DNA of 23,458 nt from DATKPC01 sp035524275 (GCA_035524275.1 DATKPC010000092.1:1-23458); one strand, 5' to 3'. Shown: positions 7,290-15,987, counted from the first letter of the stretch. Numbers and translations: made by a program. The notes: generated from the letters alone by a model not told the origin.

Positions 7290-8474
7290 TCAGAGCTTGA
7301 TTTCGGTCCACAGCCTGCTGCGTTCCTGCCGGATTTCCGGCGGCAGCAACCGCAGCACATGGAACGACGACATCCTGTCCTCGGGCGGGAAGACCGCCTG
7401 GTTCGACTTCACCTCGGGCTTGATGAAGTCGAGCGCGGTCTTGTAGGCGGCGCCGGATCCGATCAGGTTGGAGAGGTCGGCGGAATTCCGGCCGTCCATC
7501 ATGAAATTGACGAACGCGTTCGCCAGCTTGGGGTTCGGGGCCGACTTGAGGATGACCATGTTGTCGACGGCCAGCGTCGCCCCCTGCTGCGGCAGCACCG
7601 AGACGATATGGAAGTCCTGCTTCGCGGCCTGCGCGTCGCGGTTGCCGAGGAAGAAATCGTTGGAATAGCCGAGCGCCATCCAGATGTTGCCGGCAGCCAT
7701 TTCCTTCGAGTACGACGCCGAGTTGAAGGCGGCCCAGCACGACTTGGCCTTCGTGATCGTCGCGGCGGCCTTCTTGTAGTCATCGGCCGACGTCGTGTTC
7801 GGGTCGATGCCGAGGTAGTAGAACGCCGCGGCGAATATCTCGTCCGGCGAATCCAGCACCGTGATGCGCCCTTTCAACTTGCAGGCGATCGCCGGGTCGA
7901 AGATCGCTTCCCAGCCGGTCGGTGGCGGGAATGACGCCTTGCGCAATGCGGCGTCGTTGTAGCCGATCACGGTCACGGTGTAGGCGTACGGGACGGCGTA
8001 CTGGTGCTGCGGGTCGTACGGAAGCGACGCGAACTGCGGCCGGATGTTGCCGATGTTCGACAGGACCGCATGGTCGAGCGGCTGCAGGTCGCCGCGCCGG
8101 ATCATGGCCTCCACGGCGTTGCCGGTCGGCACGACGACGTCGTAGCCGGTCGCGCCGGCCGCGAGCTTGGCGAGCATCTCGTCGTTGTCCGAATAGAAGG
8201 TCTGTACGACCTTCGCGTTGAACTGCTGCTCGAAACGCTTGACCGTCTGGTCGTCGATGTAGTCGTTCCAGTTGTAGAGGTTCAGCGTGCCGCCGCCCGC
8301 CGCCGGCGCATTCTGCGCGGAGGCGCCCGCCGTCGCCGCGCCGCCCTGCGCCGACTCCTGCTTCTGGCATGCGGCCACGAGGAGCAGCGCGAGGATCGAC
8401 ATGCCGGTGATCGACATGCCGGCGATCGACATGCCGGCGGCTGCGCGGCGTGCGGGCTTCGGGGCGGGCTTCAC
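7290..8474 (-). CDS. potD: Polyamine ABC transporter substrate-binding lipoprotein (PotD/PotF type)
   Basis: 394 residues. It is the periplasmic binding protein for putrescine or spermidine and the last gene of the pot operon. A lipobox 'LLVAAC' places the lipidated Cys at 36, so it is predicted to be anchored in the periplasm. The mature part begins 'LNLYNWNDYIDDQTVKRFE', the hallmark start of PotD/PotF, and continues with 'YDVVVPTGNAVEAMI', 'YAVPYAYTVTVIGYN' and 'AVDNMVILKSAPNP'. The GTG start at 8474 is supported by AAGGGAA just upstream. It lies 19 bases after the potC stop. The signal peptide contains an in-frame 15-bp triplicate. Whether the ligand is putrescine or spermidine cannot be decided from sequence alone. 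Confidence 0.93.
   Translation of the reverse strand: MKPAPKPARRAAAGMSIAGMSITGMSILALLLVAACQKQESAQGGAATAGASAQNAPAAGGGTLNLYNWNDYIDDQTVKRFEQQFNAKVVQTFYSDNDEMLAKLAAGATGYDVVVPTGNAVEAMIRRGDLQPLDHAVLSNIGNIRPQFASLPYDPQHQYAVPYAYTVTVIGYNDAALRKASFPPPTGWEAIFDPAIACKLKGRITVLDSPDEIFAAAFYYLGIDPNTTSADDYKKAAATITKAKSCWAAFNSASYSKEMAAGNIWMALGYSNDFFLGNRDAQAAKQDFHIVSVLPQQGATLAVDNMVILKSAPNPKLANAFVNFMMDGRNSADLSNLIGSGAAYKTALDFIKPEVKSNQAVFPPEDRMSSFHVLRLLPPEIRQERSRLWTEIKL
8394..8438. repeat. Three 15-bp tandem repeats in the PotD signal peptide
   Basis: The unit GATCGACATGCCGGY occurs at 8394-8408, 8409-8423 and 8424-8438, differing only in the last base of the first copy. On the coding strand it encodes a repeated Met-Ser-Ile-x-Gly in residues 15-27, just before the hydrophobic core and lipobox. 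Being a multiple of three, it can expand or contract without breaking the frame. Confidence 0.9.
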
Positions 8475-8493
8475 GTGCGGTTCCCTTCGCGGT

Positions 8494-9276
8494 TCACTGG
8501 TTGATGCGCAGGATGCCGGGCGCGACCCGGGCCGCCGCCGTGATCAGCAGCAGCGTGAGCGCCAGCATCAGCGTCGAGACGGCGTTGACCTCGGGAGTCG
8601 CCGCGACCTTCACCATCGAGTAGATCTGCAGCGGCAGCGTCGAGGCCGTCGCGCCGGCGGTGAAGAACGTGATGACGAAATCGTCGATCGACAGCGTGAA
8701 GGCCATCAGCGCGCCGGCCACGATGCCGGGGAGGATCAGCGGCAGCGTCACGTGCCGGAACGCGAGCGGCGGACTTGCGCCGCAGTCCCGCGCCGCCTCG
8801 ACCAGGCTTTCGTCCATTCCGGCGAGCCGCGCGCGCACGACGATTGCGACGTAGCTGACGCAGAAAGCGATGTGCGACAGCGTGATCGACACGAGGCCGA
8901 GCGTCATGTTGAGCAGCACGTAGAACATCAGAAGCGCGACGCCCATCAGGATTTCCGGCATCGCGATCGGCGCGAAGACGAGGAAACCCAGGATCCGCGG
9001 CCGACCGCGGCTGAGCGCGAATCCCGCCATCGTCCCGAGCACGGTCGAAGCGAGCGACGCGACGACCGCGATCAGCAGCGAATTCCACGCCGCGGCCAGC
9101 ATCCGTTCGTCGCCGAACAGCTTGCCGTACCACGACGTCGTGAAACCGACCCAGGTCGCGTTGAGCCGGCTGTCGTTGAACGAGAACAGCACGACGACGA
9201 CGAGGGGCAGGTAGAGGAAGAGGAACGCGATCGCGCTGGCGATCCACATCCACGCGGGAACGCGACGACCGCCCAT
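8494..9276 (-). CDS. potC: Polyamine ABC transporter permease (PotC/PotI type)
   Basis: 260 residues, an inner-membrane permease with about six membrane segments. The first is at about 11-32 ('FLFLYLPLVVVVLFSF'). The cytoplasmic EAA loop 'EAARDCGASPPLAFRHVTLP' docks the ATPase and is typical of the binding-protein-dependent permease family. 'FNDSRLNATWVGFTTSWY' after the first segment is characteristic of PotC/PotI proteins. The ATG at 9276 lies five bases after the potB stop, with a G-rich stretch upstream. It pairs with PotB as a heterodimeric channel. Confidence 0.93.
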   Translation of the reverse strand: MGGRRVPAWMWIASAIAFLFLYLPLVVVVLFSFNDSRLNATWVGFTTSWYGKLFGDERMLAAAWNSLLIAVVASLASTVLGTMAGFALSRGRPRILGFLVFAPIAMPEILMGVALLMFYVLLNMTLGLVSITLSHIAFCVSYVAIVVRARLAGMDESLVEAARDCGASPPLAFRHVTLPLILPGIVAGALMAFTLSIDDFVITFFTAGATASTLPLQIYSMVKVAATPEVNAVSTLMLALTLLLITAAARVAPGILRINQ

Positions 9277-9281
9277 GCGCG

Positions 9282-10208
9282 TCAGGCCCCCTGCCCGGCC
9301 ACGGCGCGCGCGGCGGGGTCGAGCCCTGCGCGCCGCGGCCTTGCCGCCACGGCGGCAAGGCCGGTGAGCGCCAACGCGACGACGGTCAGGACGATCGAGA
9401 GCACCGAGCCGAACGGCCAGTCGCGCGCTTCAAGGAACTGCTGCCGGATCAGGTTGCCCACCATGTTGCCGCTCGTTCCTCCGACCAGGTCGGGCACGGC
9501 GAAGATCCCGAACGCCGGGATGAAGACCAGCGCCGATCCGGCGAACACGCCGGGCAGCGACAGCGGCCACGTGACATGGCGGAAACGCGCCCAGGCGCCC
9601 GCGCCGAGGTCCTGCGCGGCGTCGATCAGCGCCGGATCGTGCTTCTCGAGGTTCGCGTAGAGCGGAAGCACCATGAACGGGAGATGCACGTAGACCAGCA
9701 CGAGGATCACCGCGAACGGCGAGAACATCAGCGTCACCGGACCGAGTCCCAACGGAGCGGCGAAGAAGTTCACCAGGCGCGACATCCACCCGGACGGCCC
9801 GAGGATGATCATCCACGCATAGACGCGGATCAGGAAATTCGTCCAGAACGGCAGGATCACGAGCAACAGCAGCAGGTCGCGCCAGCGCGCGCTGCTGCGG
9901 GCGATCAGCATCGCCAGCGGATAACCGGCGACCAGGCACAAGGCCGTCGTGGCCGCGGCATAGAGCAGCGAGCGCAGGAACAGTTCGAGATAGATCGGGC
10001 TCGCGAAGAGCCGGGCATAGCCCTCGAACGTGAGGTTGGGGTGGCCGTCGGCGCCGAGCAGCGGCGCGAGGCCGCCGAACTCGCCGGCCACGCGGAAGCT
10101 CGCGAGAACCATGAGCGCCGACGGCAGCGCGAAGAGCAGGACGAGGTACGCCAGCGGCGGCAGCGCGACGAGCCACTCGCCGCGCGATCCGCGATTCGGG
10201 GCCCCCAT
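9282..10208 (-). CDS. potB: Polyamine ABC transporter permease (PotB/PotH type)
   Basis: 308 residues, the second membrane subunit of the importer. It has about six hydrophobic segments, beginning with 'LPPLAYLVLLFALPSALMVL' near residue 15. A conserved EAA-type loop reads 'IDAAQDLGAGAWARFRHVTW'. 'LLLLVILPFWTNFLIRVYAW' is a hallmark of PotB/PotH. The ATG at 10208 lies four bases after the potA stop, so the genes are tightly packed and probably translationally coupled. The C-terminal Ala/Arg-rich tail is cytoplasmic. Confidence 0.93.
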   Translation of the reverse strand: MGAPNRGSRGEWLVALPPLAYLVLLFALPSALMVLASFRVAGEFGGLAPLLGADGHPNLTFEGYARLFASPIYLELFLRSLLYAAATTALCLVAGYPLAMLIARSSARWRDLLLLLVILPFWTNFLIRVYAWMIILGPSGWMSRLVNFFAAPLGLGPVTLMFSPFAVILVLVYVHLPFMVLPLYANLEKHDPALIDAAQDLGAGAWARFRHVTWPLSLPGVFAGSALVFIPAFGIFAVPDLVGGTSGNMVGNLIRQQFLEARDWPFGSVLSIVLTVVALALTGLAAVAARPRRAGLDPAARAVAGQGA

Positions 10209-10212
10209 CGCG

Positions 10213-11313
10213 TCACTCGGGGAGGAAGTGCCCGGCGTCGCGCGTCCAGGACACTTCCACCGGGTCGCCGACGTCGAAGAAACGCGTGCGCCCGGGCGCC
10301 GAATTCGCGCGCAGCGCCTCGATGCGGCGGCCGCCGGGCAACTCGACGACGTACATGGTCACGTCGCCGCTGTAGAGGAAATCGCTGACGTGCCCGGCGA
10401 TCCGGTTGGACGCGTCCCGCGGCATCACCCCGGGGCGATCCAGCGCCACCTTCTCCGGCCGCAACGCCAGCGCCCCGCGCGTGCCGGCCGCCGGGCAGGA
10501 CGGTATCGCCGCCTGCACCGCGCCAATGCCGTCGAGCTCCAGGTCGACCCGCTCGCCGTCGACCGCGCCTATCCGGCCGTCCAGGATGTTGCACTGGCCC
10601 AGGAAGTCGGCAACGAACCGGTTGCAGGGGAACGAATAGATCTTCGAGGGTTCGTCGAGCTGCTCCACGCGACCCTGGCTCATCACCGCGATGCGATGCG
10701 ACAGCGCCAGCGCCTCGGTCTGGTCGTGCGTGACGTAGATGAACGTGATGCCGACTTCCTTCTGCAGGTTGATCAGCTCGATCTGCATCTGCTCCCGCAG
10801 CTTCGCGTCGAGCGCGGCGAGCGGCTCGTCGAGCAGCATCACCGTCGGGCGGGTGACCAGGGCGCGGGCGATCGCGACGCGCTGGCGCTGGCCACCGGAC
10901 AGTTCGTGCGGGAACCGGGCGGCGAAGGCGTCGAGGCGCACGTTCTCGAGGGCTTCCGCCACCTTGCGCTGGATTTCCGCGGAAGGCGTGCGCGCCATCT
11001 TCAACGGGAACGCGACATTCGCGGCGACGGTCATGTGCGGGAACAGCGCGTAGCTCTGGAAGACCGTGCGGACCGGCCGATGTTCCGGCGGGCGATCGGT
11101 CAGGTCCTCCCCGTTGAGGACGATGCGACCGCCCTCCCGCGCATTGTCGGGCGCATCGAATCCGGCGATCATCCGCAGCAGCGTGGTCTTGCCGCAGCCC
11201 GATGGGCCGAGCAGCGTGAAGAACTCGCCGCGCTCGATTGCGAGCGAGACGTGGTCGACCGCGAGCGTTTGACCGAAGCGGCGCGCGACGTTCTTGATCT
11301 CGAGCAGGGCCAT
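10213..11313 (-). CDS. potA: Polyamine ABC transporter ATP-binding protein
   Basis: 366 residues, the ATPase that powers the importer and the first gene of the operon. Walker A is 'GPSGCGKT' (36-43), the Q-loop Gln is 86, the signature 'LSGGQ' is 138-142, Walker B 'VMLLDEP' is 158-164 and the H-loop His is 196. After about residue 240 comes a C-terminal TOBE-type regulatory domain containing 'ALRPEKVAL'. The order potA-potB-potC-potD matches the classical potABCD arrangement. The ATG at 11313 has AAGGG immediately before it, closer than ideal spacing. Transcription starts in the 212-base region divergent from phaC. Confidence 0.94.
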   Translation of the reverse strand: MALLEIKNVARRFGQTLAVDHVSLAIERGEFFTLLGPSGCGKTTLLRMIAGFDAPDNAREGGRIVLNGEDLTDRPPEHRPVRTVFQSYALFPHMTVAANVAFPLKMARTPSAEIQRKVAEALENVRLDAFAARFPHELSGGQRQRVAIARALVTRPTVMLLDEPLAALDAKLREQMQIELINLQKEVGITFIYVTHDQTEALALSHRIAVMSQGRVEQLDEPSKIYSFPCNRFVADFLGQCNILDGRIGAVDGERVDLELDGIGAVQAAIPSCPAAGTRGALALRPEKVALDRPGVMPRDASNRIAGHVSDFLYSGDVTMYVVELPGGRRIEALRANSAPGRTRFFDVGDPVEVSWTRDAGHFLPE

Positions 11314-11389
11314 CCCTTAGCGGGTCGGAAATCCGGACAGCCGGCGATTATGGCGCAGGTGACCGGAAGTGGGGCCGGCGGCCGGTAAC

Positions 11390-11456
11390 GCGGGCACCCG
11401 CCCGCCTTCCGGCGTGGGTAGCACGCAACGTGCCGGGCCAGCGCCGGCAGCCCGGC
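11390..11456. repeat. Two GC-rich inverted repeats in the potA/phaC divergent region
   Basis: GCGGGC (11390-11395) pairs with GCCCGC (11400-11405) over a 4-base loop. GCCGGGC (11432-11438) pairs with GCCCGGC (11450-11456) over 11 bases. Both lie between the divergent potA and phaC starts, where the promoters must be. I see no good -35/-10 pair for either gene there. Confidence 0.35.
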
Positions 11457-11525
11457 TTGATCTGCGTCGCGGCGCTCGCTCGGATAGGCCGGCCGCCCGC
11501 CCCGCCGAGGCTTACGATCCGGGTC

Positions 11526-13283
11526 ATGGAGTCCTCGTCCTCGATGCAGCCCTCGCGCCAGGCTTCGTCCCCGCCTGCAGCCGTCCTTCCGGGGCTGGAC
11601 CGCATGTTGCGCGCCGCAACGTCCGATCTGTCGTTCGGCATTTCGCCGGCCGCCCTGTTGCTTGCCGCCGGCGACTGGGTCGCGCACCTGGCGAGCATGC
11701 CGGGCCAGCGCGCTGCGCTGGCCGCGCGCTGGGTCGACGATGTCGGCCGCCTGGCGCGCTGGGCGAGCCGGGCGCCGCTGGACCATGCTGCCGGCCCGTG
11801 GGATGTCGCTCCGCACGATTCGCGATTTCGCGATCCGCGCTGGGGCGACTGGCCGTTCAACGTCTACGTGCAGTCCTTCCTGTGCGTGGAACAGTGGTGG
11901 CACGCGGCGACGACGGGCGTCCGCGGCGTCTCGGCGCACCACGAGAAGGTCGTCGACTTCGTGGCGCGGCAGTTCCTCGATGTCTGGTCGCCGTCGAACT
12001 TCCCGTGGACCAACCCGGAGGTCGTGGATCGCACGATGCGCGACGGCGGGCTGAACTTCGCGCGCGGCGCGGCCAACTGGTTCGAGGACGCGGCGAGCGT
12101 CCTGATGGGCCAGCCGCCGCCGGGAGCCTCCGCCTTCCGCGTCGGCGAGCACGTGGCGATCACGCCCGGACGCGTGGTGCTGCGAAACGAGCTGATCGAG
12201 CTGATCCAGTACGCGCCGACGACGGACAAGGTGCACCCGGAGCCGATCCTCCTCGTCCCGGCGTGGATCATGAAGTACTACATCCTTGACTTGTCGCCGA
12301 AGGATTCACTCGTCAAGTATCTCGTCGACCAGGGGCACACGGTGTTCGCGATCTCCTGGAAAAATCCGGACTCCGGCGATCGCGACCTCGGCATGGAGGA
12401 CTATTTCGAGCGCGGGCTCATGGCGGCGATCGATGCCGTCTCGTCCGCGCTCCCGGGCTCGTCGATCCACGTCGCCGGCTACTGTCTCGGGGGAACGCTG
12501 ACGGCCATCGGCGCGGCGGCCATGGCGCGCGACGGCGACCATCGACTCGGCTCGATGACGCTTTTCGCGGCGCAGACCGATTTCAGCGAGCCGGGCGAGC
12601 TGGCGCTTTTCGTCGACGAGAGCCAGGTGGCCTTTCTCGAGGACGTGATGGCGCGGCGCGGTTACCTCTCGGGGCAGCAGATGGCCGGCGCCTTCCAGTT
12701 GCTGCGCTCGATCGACCTGATCTGGTCGCGCGCGGTGCGCGAATACCTCCTGGGCGAGCGGCCGCCGATGAGCGACCTGATGGCCTGGAACGCGGATTCG
12801 ACCCGCATGCCGGCGCGGATGCACGCGGAATACCTGGAGCGCCTCTACCTGCGCAACGAGCTTTCGAACGGGCGCTATGCGGCGCGGGGCCGACCCGTCG
12901 CGCTGGCCGACATCCGGCTTCCGATCTTCTGCGTCGGTACGACGACCGATCACGTCGCACCCTGGCGCTCGGTCTACAAACTGCACCTGTTCACCGAAAC
13001 CGAGATCACGTTCGTCCTCACCACCGGCGGCCACAACGTCGGTGTCGTCAATCCGCCAGGCTCGCCGCATCGATTCTGGATGCGCACGCGCGACGGCGAC
13101 GGCGCATACGAGCCGCCGGAGGATTTCCAGCGCGACGCGCGCGAGATCCAGGGATCCTGGTGGCCGGCGTGGCAGGACTGGCTGGCGGCGAGGTCCGGCG
13201 ATCCGGTCGCGCCACCCGCTCTTGGCCTGCCGGGCAAGCCGGTTCTCGAGGCGGCACCCGGCCGCTACGTCCGCGAACGCTGA
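11526..13283 (+). CDS. phaC: Class I poly(3-hydroxyalkanoate) synthase
   Basis: 585 residues, matching class I synthases (Cupriavidus necator PhaC has 589). It polymerises (R)-3-hydroxyacyl-CoA into PHA storage granules. The N-terminal domain (about 90-230) includes 'DWPFNVYVQSF' and 'NFPWTNPEV'. The alpha/beta-hydrolase domain has the lipase-like box 'GYCLGG' with catalytic Cys320, then Asp475 in 'TTTDHVAPW' and His503 in 'TGGHNVGVVNPPG'. All three align in spacing with C. necator Cys319, Asp480 and His508. The ATG at 11526 is preferred to in-frame codons further upstream because it gives the family length. No phaA, phaB, phasin or phaR is next to it, so it is a solitary synthase here. Its 3' end overlaps the opposing M50 protease gene by 19 bases. 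Confidence 0.95.
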   Translation: MESSSSMQPSRQASSPPAAVLPGLDRMLRAATSDLSFGISPAALLLAAGDWVAHLASMPGQRAALAARWVDDVGRLARWASRAPLDHAAGPWDVAPHDSRFRDPRWGDWPFNVYVQSFLCVEQWWHAATTGVRGVSAHHEKVVDFVARQFLDVWSPSNFPWTNPEVVDRTMRDGGLNFARGAANWFEDAASVLMGQPPPGASAFRVGEHVAITPGRVVLRNELIELIQYAPTTDKVHPEPILLVPAWIMKYYILDLSPKDSLVKYLVDQGHTVFAISWKNPDSGDRDLGMEDYFERGLMAAIDAVSSALPGSSIHVAGYCLGGTLTAIGAAAMARDGDHRLGSMTLFAAQTDFSEPGELALFVDESQVAFLEDVMARRGYLSGQQMAGAFQLLRSIDLIWSRAVREYLLGERPPMSDLMAWNADSTRMPARMHAEYLERLYLRNELSNGRYAARGRPVALADIRLPIFCVGTTTDHVAPWRSVYKLHLFTETEITFVLTTGGHNVGVVNPPGSPHRFWMRTRDGDGAYEPPEDFQRDAREIQGSWWPAWQDWLAARSGDPVAPPALGLPGKPVLEAAPGRYVRER

Positions 13284-13963
13284 CGCGGGTCGGTGGCCGC
13301 GATCTCCGTGGCCGCGCCGAACCAGACGAACGCCCCGATCAGCGCGAGCATCGGATTGAAGAACACGCCGGCCAGGATGAACGCGACGGCAATCGCCTGG
13401 CCGATCCGCGCGGAGATACGCGTCGCGCGTTCCGGCGCCATTCGCATCGCGAGCGCGGCGCGCAGTACGCGTCCGCCGTCCATCGGGAAAGCCGGCAGGA
13501 GGTTGAACGCTGCAAGCGACAGGTTGATCGCGTAGAGCGCGTCCGGAATCGACGCCGCGGCGTCCGGGTCGTCCGGGCCGGCGCTTCCGGCGCCGAGCAG
13601 CCAGAGCAGCAGAGCGATCGCCACGTTGACGGCGGGACCGGCCAGCGCCACGACGATCTCGGCGCCCGGTGTCGGCGGCTCGCCGTCGAGCCGGGCGACC
13701 CCGCCGATCGGAAGCAGCGTGATGTCCCTCGTTCGGACGCCGTAACGCCGCGCCGCCGTCGCGTGCCCGAGTTCATGCAGCACCACGCAGCCGAAGACGG
13801 TGCCGACGACGACGATCGCGTCGACCGCGTCGTCGAGCCGACGGGTATCGAACCATGCCCTGCCGGCGTAGGCCGCCAGCAGCAGAACGAACGTCACGTG
13901 AACGCGTATCTCGATTCCGCGCACGCGCGCCAACAGCCAGGAAGTCCTCATCGAATTCGACAT
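13265..13963 (-). CDS. Site-2-type membrane metalloprotease (M50 family)
   Basis: About 232 residues from ATG 13963. It is an intramembrane zinc protease of the compact M50B type, predicted in the inner membrane with five or six segments. The zinc motif HELGH (63-67) lies in the second hydrophobic stretch, and the third ligand is Asp162 in 'NLLPAFPMDGGR' (154-165). 'LLPIGGVARLDGEP' (83-96) is typical of the stand-alone group. No PDZ or CBS domain is present. Alternative starts are ATG 13951 and GTG 14008. No strong Shine-Dalgarno distinguishes them, so the start is uncertain. The substrate is unknown, and no anti-sigma factor gene lies nearby. It overlaps the phaC 3' end by 19 bases and is divergent from the next membrane protein gene. 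Confidence 0.9.
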   Translation of the reverse strand: MSNSMRTSWLLARVRGIEIRVHVTFVLLLAAYAGRAWFDTRRLDDAVDAIVVVGTVFGCVVLHELGHATAARRYGVRTRDITLLPIGGVARLDGEPPTPGAEIVVALAGPAVNVAIALLLWLLGAGSAGPDDPDAAASIPDALYAINLSLAAFNLLPAFPMDGGRVLRAALAMRMAPERATRISARIGQAIAVAFILAGVFFNPMLALIGAFVWFGAATEIAATDPRQRSRT

Positions 13964-14049
13964 CTTTTTGCGCGTGATAATCGGGCAACTCCACGCACCA
14001 TGGGACACCTGCGGACGTGAACACGCGGCGAACCGGCGGCGATCCGCCC

Positions 14050-14553
14050 ATGGCGCCCAGCGAAAGTGGCGCTCCGCGCGTCCTTTTCGCTTTCATCGCC
14101 GGCGTCATCGGCGTAGCGGCCGGATTCGAGCCGGCGCTCCACGTCGCCCAGGCGCTCGGCCTGGCGCCCGGATTCGCGTTGGCGTCCGGAGGGCCATTAT
14201 CGGCCGTCTCGCTGGGCACGTTGCCGGTCCCGCGCTGGCTGGTCCTGGCGGCATGGGGCGGCGCGTGGGCTCTCGTCCTCGCGAGGCTGACGCGTAGCGA
14301 CCTGTCGCGTACATGGCGCGCCGGCAAGGGACTCGCGTTCGGGGCGACCGCGCCTTCGATCGGGGCATGGTTGCTGGGTGCATGGCGGTCCGATTCCATC
14401 GGCCGCGTGCCCGATTGGATCGACCTCCAGACGCTCCTGCTCGCGGACGCCGCGTGGGGACTCGTCACGATCCTCGTCCTGGACGCCCTGACGGGGACGC
14501 GCGGCGTACGCCGCCGCAGCGACGCCGACTCGCGCAGGCGGCCGGGCGCGTGA
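14050..14553 (+). CDS. Hypothetical inner-membrane protein
   Basis: About 167 residues from ATG 14050; GTG 14017 would add 11. It has four hydrophobic stretches: around 'VLFAFIAGVIGVAAGF', 'FALASGGPLSAVSLGTLPV' with 'WLVLAAWGGAWALVLARL', 'GLAFGATAPSIGAWLLGAW' and 'LLLADAAWGLVTILVLDAL'. The C-terminal tail is Arg-rich and probably cytoplasmic. I do not recognise a named family. The balance of hydrophobic segments and charged loops supports a real gene. It is divergent from the M50 protease and converges with the DUF4124 gene, leaving 34 bases between. Confidence 0.7.
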   Translation: MAPSESGAPRVLFAFIAGVIGVAAGFEPALHVAQALGLAPGFALASGGPLSAVSLGTLPVPRWLVLAAWGGAWALVLARLTRSDLSRTWRAGKGLAFGATAPSIGAWLLGAWRSDSIGRVPDWIDLQTLLLADAAWGLVTILVLDALTGTRGVRRRSDADSRRRPGA

Positions 14554-14587
14554 CGGGCGCGTCGCCCGGCGATGCGCCGACGGCGAC

Positions 14588-15151
14588 CTATTTCACGAAG
14601 GCCACGCTTCCGCCGCCCCGTGGATGCGGCGCGGCACCGTGGCGACGGAAACCGTGTCCGCGGTCGTACCGTGGCAGGGCGGCGCCTGGGGCAAAGGTGG
14701 ATACGTACGGATAGGCGCCGACCACCGCATTCGGGCCGCAATCGTCGAGCCCCGATTCGCAGTCGGTTGCCGGCGGAGGCGCGATCAGAGTCACCGGCGA
14801 CGGAGGCGGCGGGACGCTCGAAGACCGCTGCATCTCGAGTTCGAGGATCCGGACGCGCTGCTGCAGGACCTTCAACTCGAGTTGTCGCGTCGCCTCGCGC
14901 GATCCAGCCTGCGGATCGTCGGCGGAGGTCGCCGCGGGTGCCACGTGGATGACTTCGGCCACCCGGACGCCCTTTGGCGGCGCCTGGTCGCTGAAAGTCA
15001 TCCGGCCCGATGCGTCGACCCAACGATAAATGTCCGCGTCGACACGACCGGGCGCTGCTGAAGCGACAACAACCAGGGCGGCCGCCGCAACGGCGGACAA
15101 CACACCGCGCCCATCCTTCCCGTTGCCGGAAACCCTCGCGATTCCGCTCAC
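14588..15151 (-). CDS. DUF4124 domain protein, exported
   Basis: 187 residues. A hydrophobic segment at about 17-34 is a signal peptide or anchor. DUF4124 follows directly at 40-62 ('DIYRWVDASGRMTFSDQAPP'), the usual short N-terminal envelope domain of proteobacteria. Residues 84-110 form a probable coiled coil. A Pro-rich stretch (112-127), a Cys pair (131, 138) and a Gly/His/Arg-rich tail follow. The GTG at 15151 is chosen for AGGTG six bases upstream and because the signal peptide begins there. The longer upstream frame is low-complexity Arg/Ala. The function of DUF4124 is unknown; a periplasmic structural or binding role is a guess. Confidence 0.82.
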   Translation of the reverse strand: MSGIARVSGNGKDGRGVLSAVAAAALVVVASAAPGRVDADIYRWVDASGRMTFSDQAPPKGVRVAEVIHVAPAATSADDPQAGSREATRQLELKVLQQRVRILELEMQRSSSVPPPPSPVTLIAPPPATDCESGLDDCGPNAVVGAYPYVSTFAPGAALPRYDRGHGFRRHGAAPHPRGGGSVAFVK

Positions 15152-15567
15152 AGCGACACCTGCCGAGACCGGTTGACGCTTTCCAGTATATCGACCGTGC
15201 CGCTGGCCGCTGCAGCGGGGCCGCCGCGGGACATCGCTGTCATCCGCTCGGGCATCGGGATGAAGGGCGCCACGCGAGGATCCGGCGCACAGCCGTGGCG
15301 CGCATGCACCGCGCTGGCCTGCGTGGCGCATCGCCGGCGGGTCGCGGATCCGAAGCCGAACGACGTACCTGTCGCTGCAGGAAACCCCATCCGTCAGCTT
15401 TCCGCGAACCGCTCGTCGGCGGGCGCCTCGTCGCGACCGCGATCGGCGAAAGCGCCCGTCCTCTGGCGCGGAGATTGCAGGGAGTGCGGCGGATGCTGCG
15501 CCGCACCAACGGCATCGAGCCGGTGCGGCCTGCACCGCGACGACATGTTCTTTTGCCGGAGTTCGCC
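15152..15567. other. 416-base divergent intergenic region
   Basis: It lies between the DUF4124 gene (-) and the DUF6647 gene (+). No open frame here has convincing protein composition. A TATACT box on the minus strand (15190-15185) is a possible -10 for the DUF4124 gene, with a leader of about 28 bases but no good -35. A GGAG eight bases before ATG 15568 is the probable ribosome site for the DUF6647 gene. Confidence 0.5.
15185..15190 (-). promoter_or_regulatory. Possible -10 box for the DUF4124 gene
   Basis: TATACT on the minus strand, 5 of 6 to TATAAT, about 34 bases upstream of the GTG start. No matching -35 is seen at 16-18 bases, so this is tentative. Confidence 0.3.
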
Positions 15568-15987
15568 ATGGATGAACTATTCGCGTCCCTCATGGGATGG
15601 GCCGTGTCGCTTAGCGGTTACGCGACGCCCGCCACGCTGCCGGACATCGCGGCGGTTCCTCACGCCACGCTGGAGGCAGCCGCCTGCGCAGGGCGACACT
15701 GCAAGGTCCTCGGCTGGTTCCCGCCTGGGCAGCGGATCTATATCGACGACCGCCTCGATCCGCGCCAGAGTCTTTATGCGAGTTCCATCGTCGTCCATGA
15801 GATGGTGCACTACCTGCAGCAGCAGTCGGGCCGCTATGCGGCGCCGTACACCTGCGACCAGGCGATGGCGATGGAGCGGGAAGCCTATGCGGCACAACAG
15901 GAATACCTGGTCCGCTACGGTGTCTACGAACCCGTCGGCATCAGCATGCACAACGCGGGGTGCGTGCTCACGGCCGAGCAACACTGA
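15568..15987 (+). CDS. DUF6647 family protein with HExxH motif
   Basis: 139 residues. 'VVHEMVHYLQ' contains HEMVH (77-81), the zinc-metallopeptidase signature with Glu78 as general base. A Glu-rich helix downstream ('MEREAYAAQQEY', 102-113) could supply a third ligand at Glu105, as in gluzincins. 'RIYIDDRLDP' (57-66) precedes the motif, as in this family of small putative peptidases. Four Cys (40, 45, 96, 132) may form disulfides. No signal peptide is visible from ATG 15568, which has GGAG eight bases upstream, so location is unclear. In-frame codons further upstream do not provide one either. The stop codon lies in a palindrome shared with the opposing gene. Peptidase activity is inferred. 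Confidence 0.82.
   Translation: MDELFASLMGWAVSLSGYATPATLPDIAAVPHATLEAAACAGRHCKVLGWFPPGQRIYIDDRLDPRQSLYASSIVVHEMVHYLQQQSGRYAAPYTCDQAMAMEREAYAAQQEYLVRYGVYEPVGISMHNAGCVLTAEQH

Noticed and set aside
6951..7934. A 327-codon plus-strand frame crossing the yedK-pot intergenic region.
   Set aside because: It has Arg-rich shadow composition and mostly overlaps potD in antisense; no start signal is seen.
15470..15560. A plus-strand frame with a CxxCxxCC-like cluster (CRECGGCC) resembling a YkgJ-type Cys motif.
   Set aside because: The residues after it do not follow the YkgJ pattern, there is no plausible start or ribosome site, and the frame runs out of phase into the DUF6647 gene. The cluster comes from a GC-rich TGC/GGC run.
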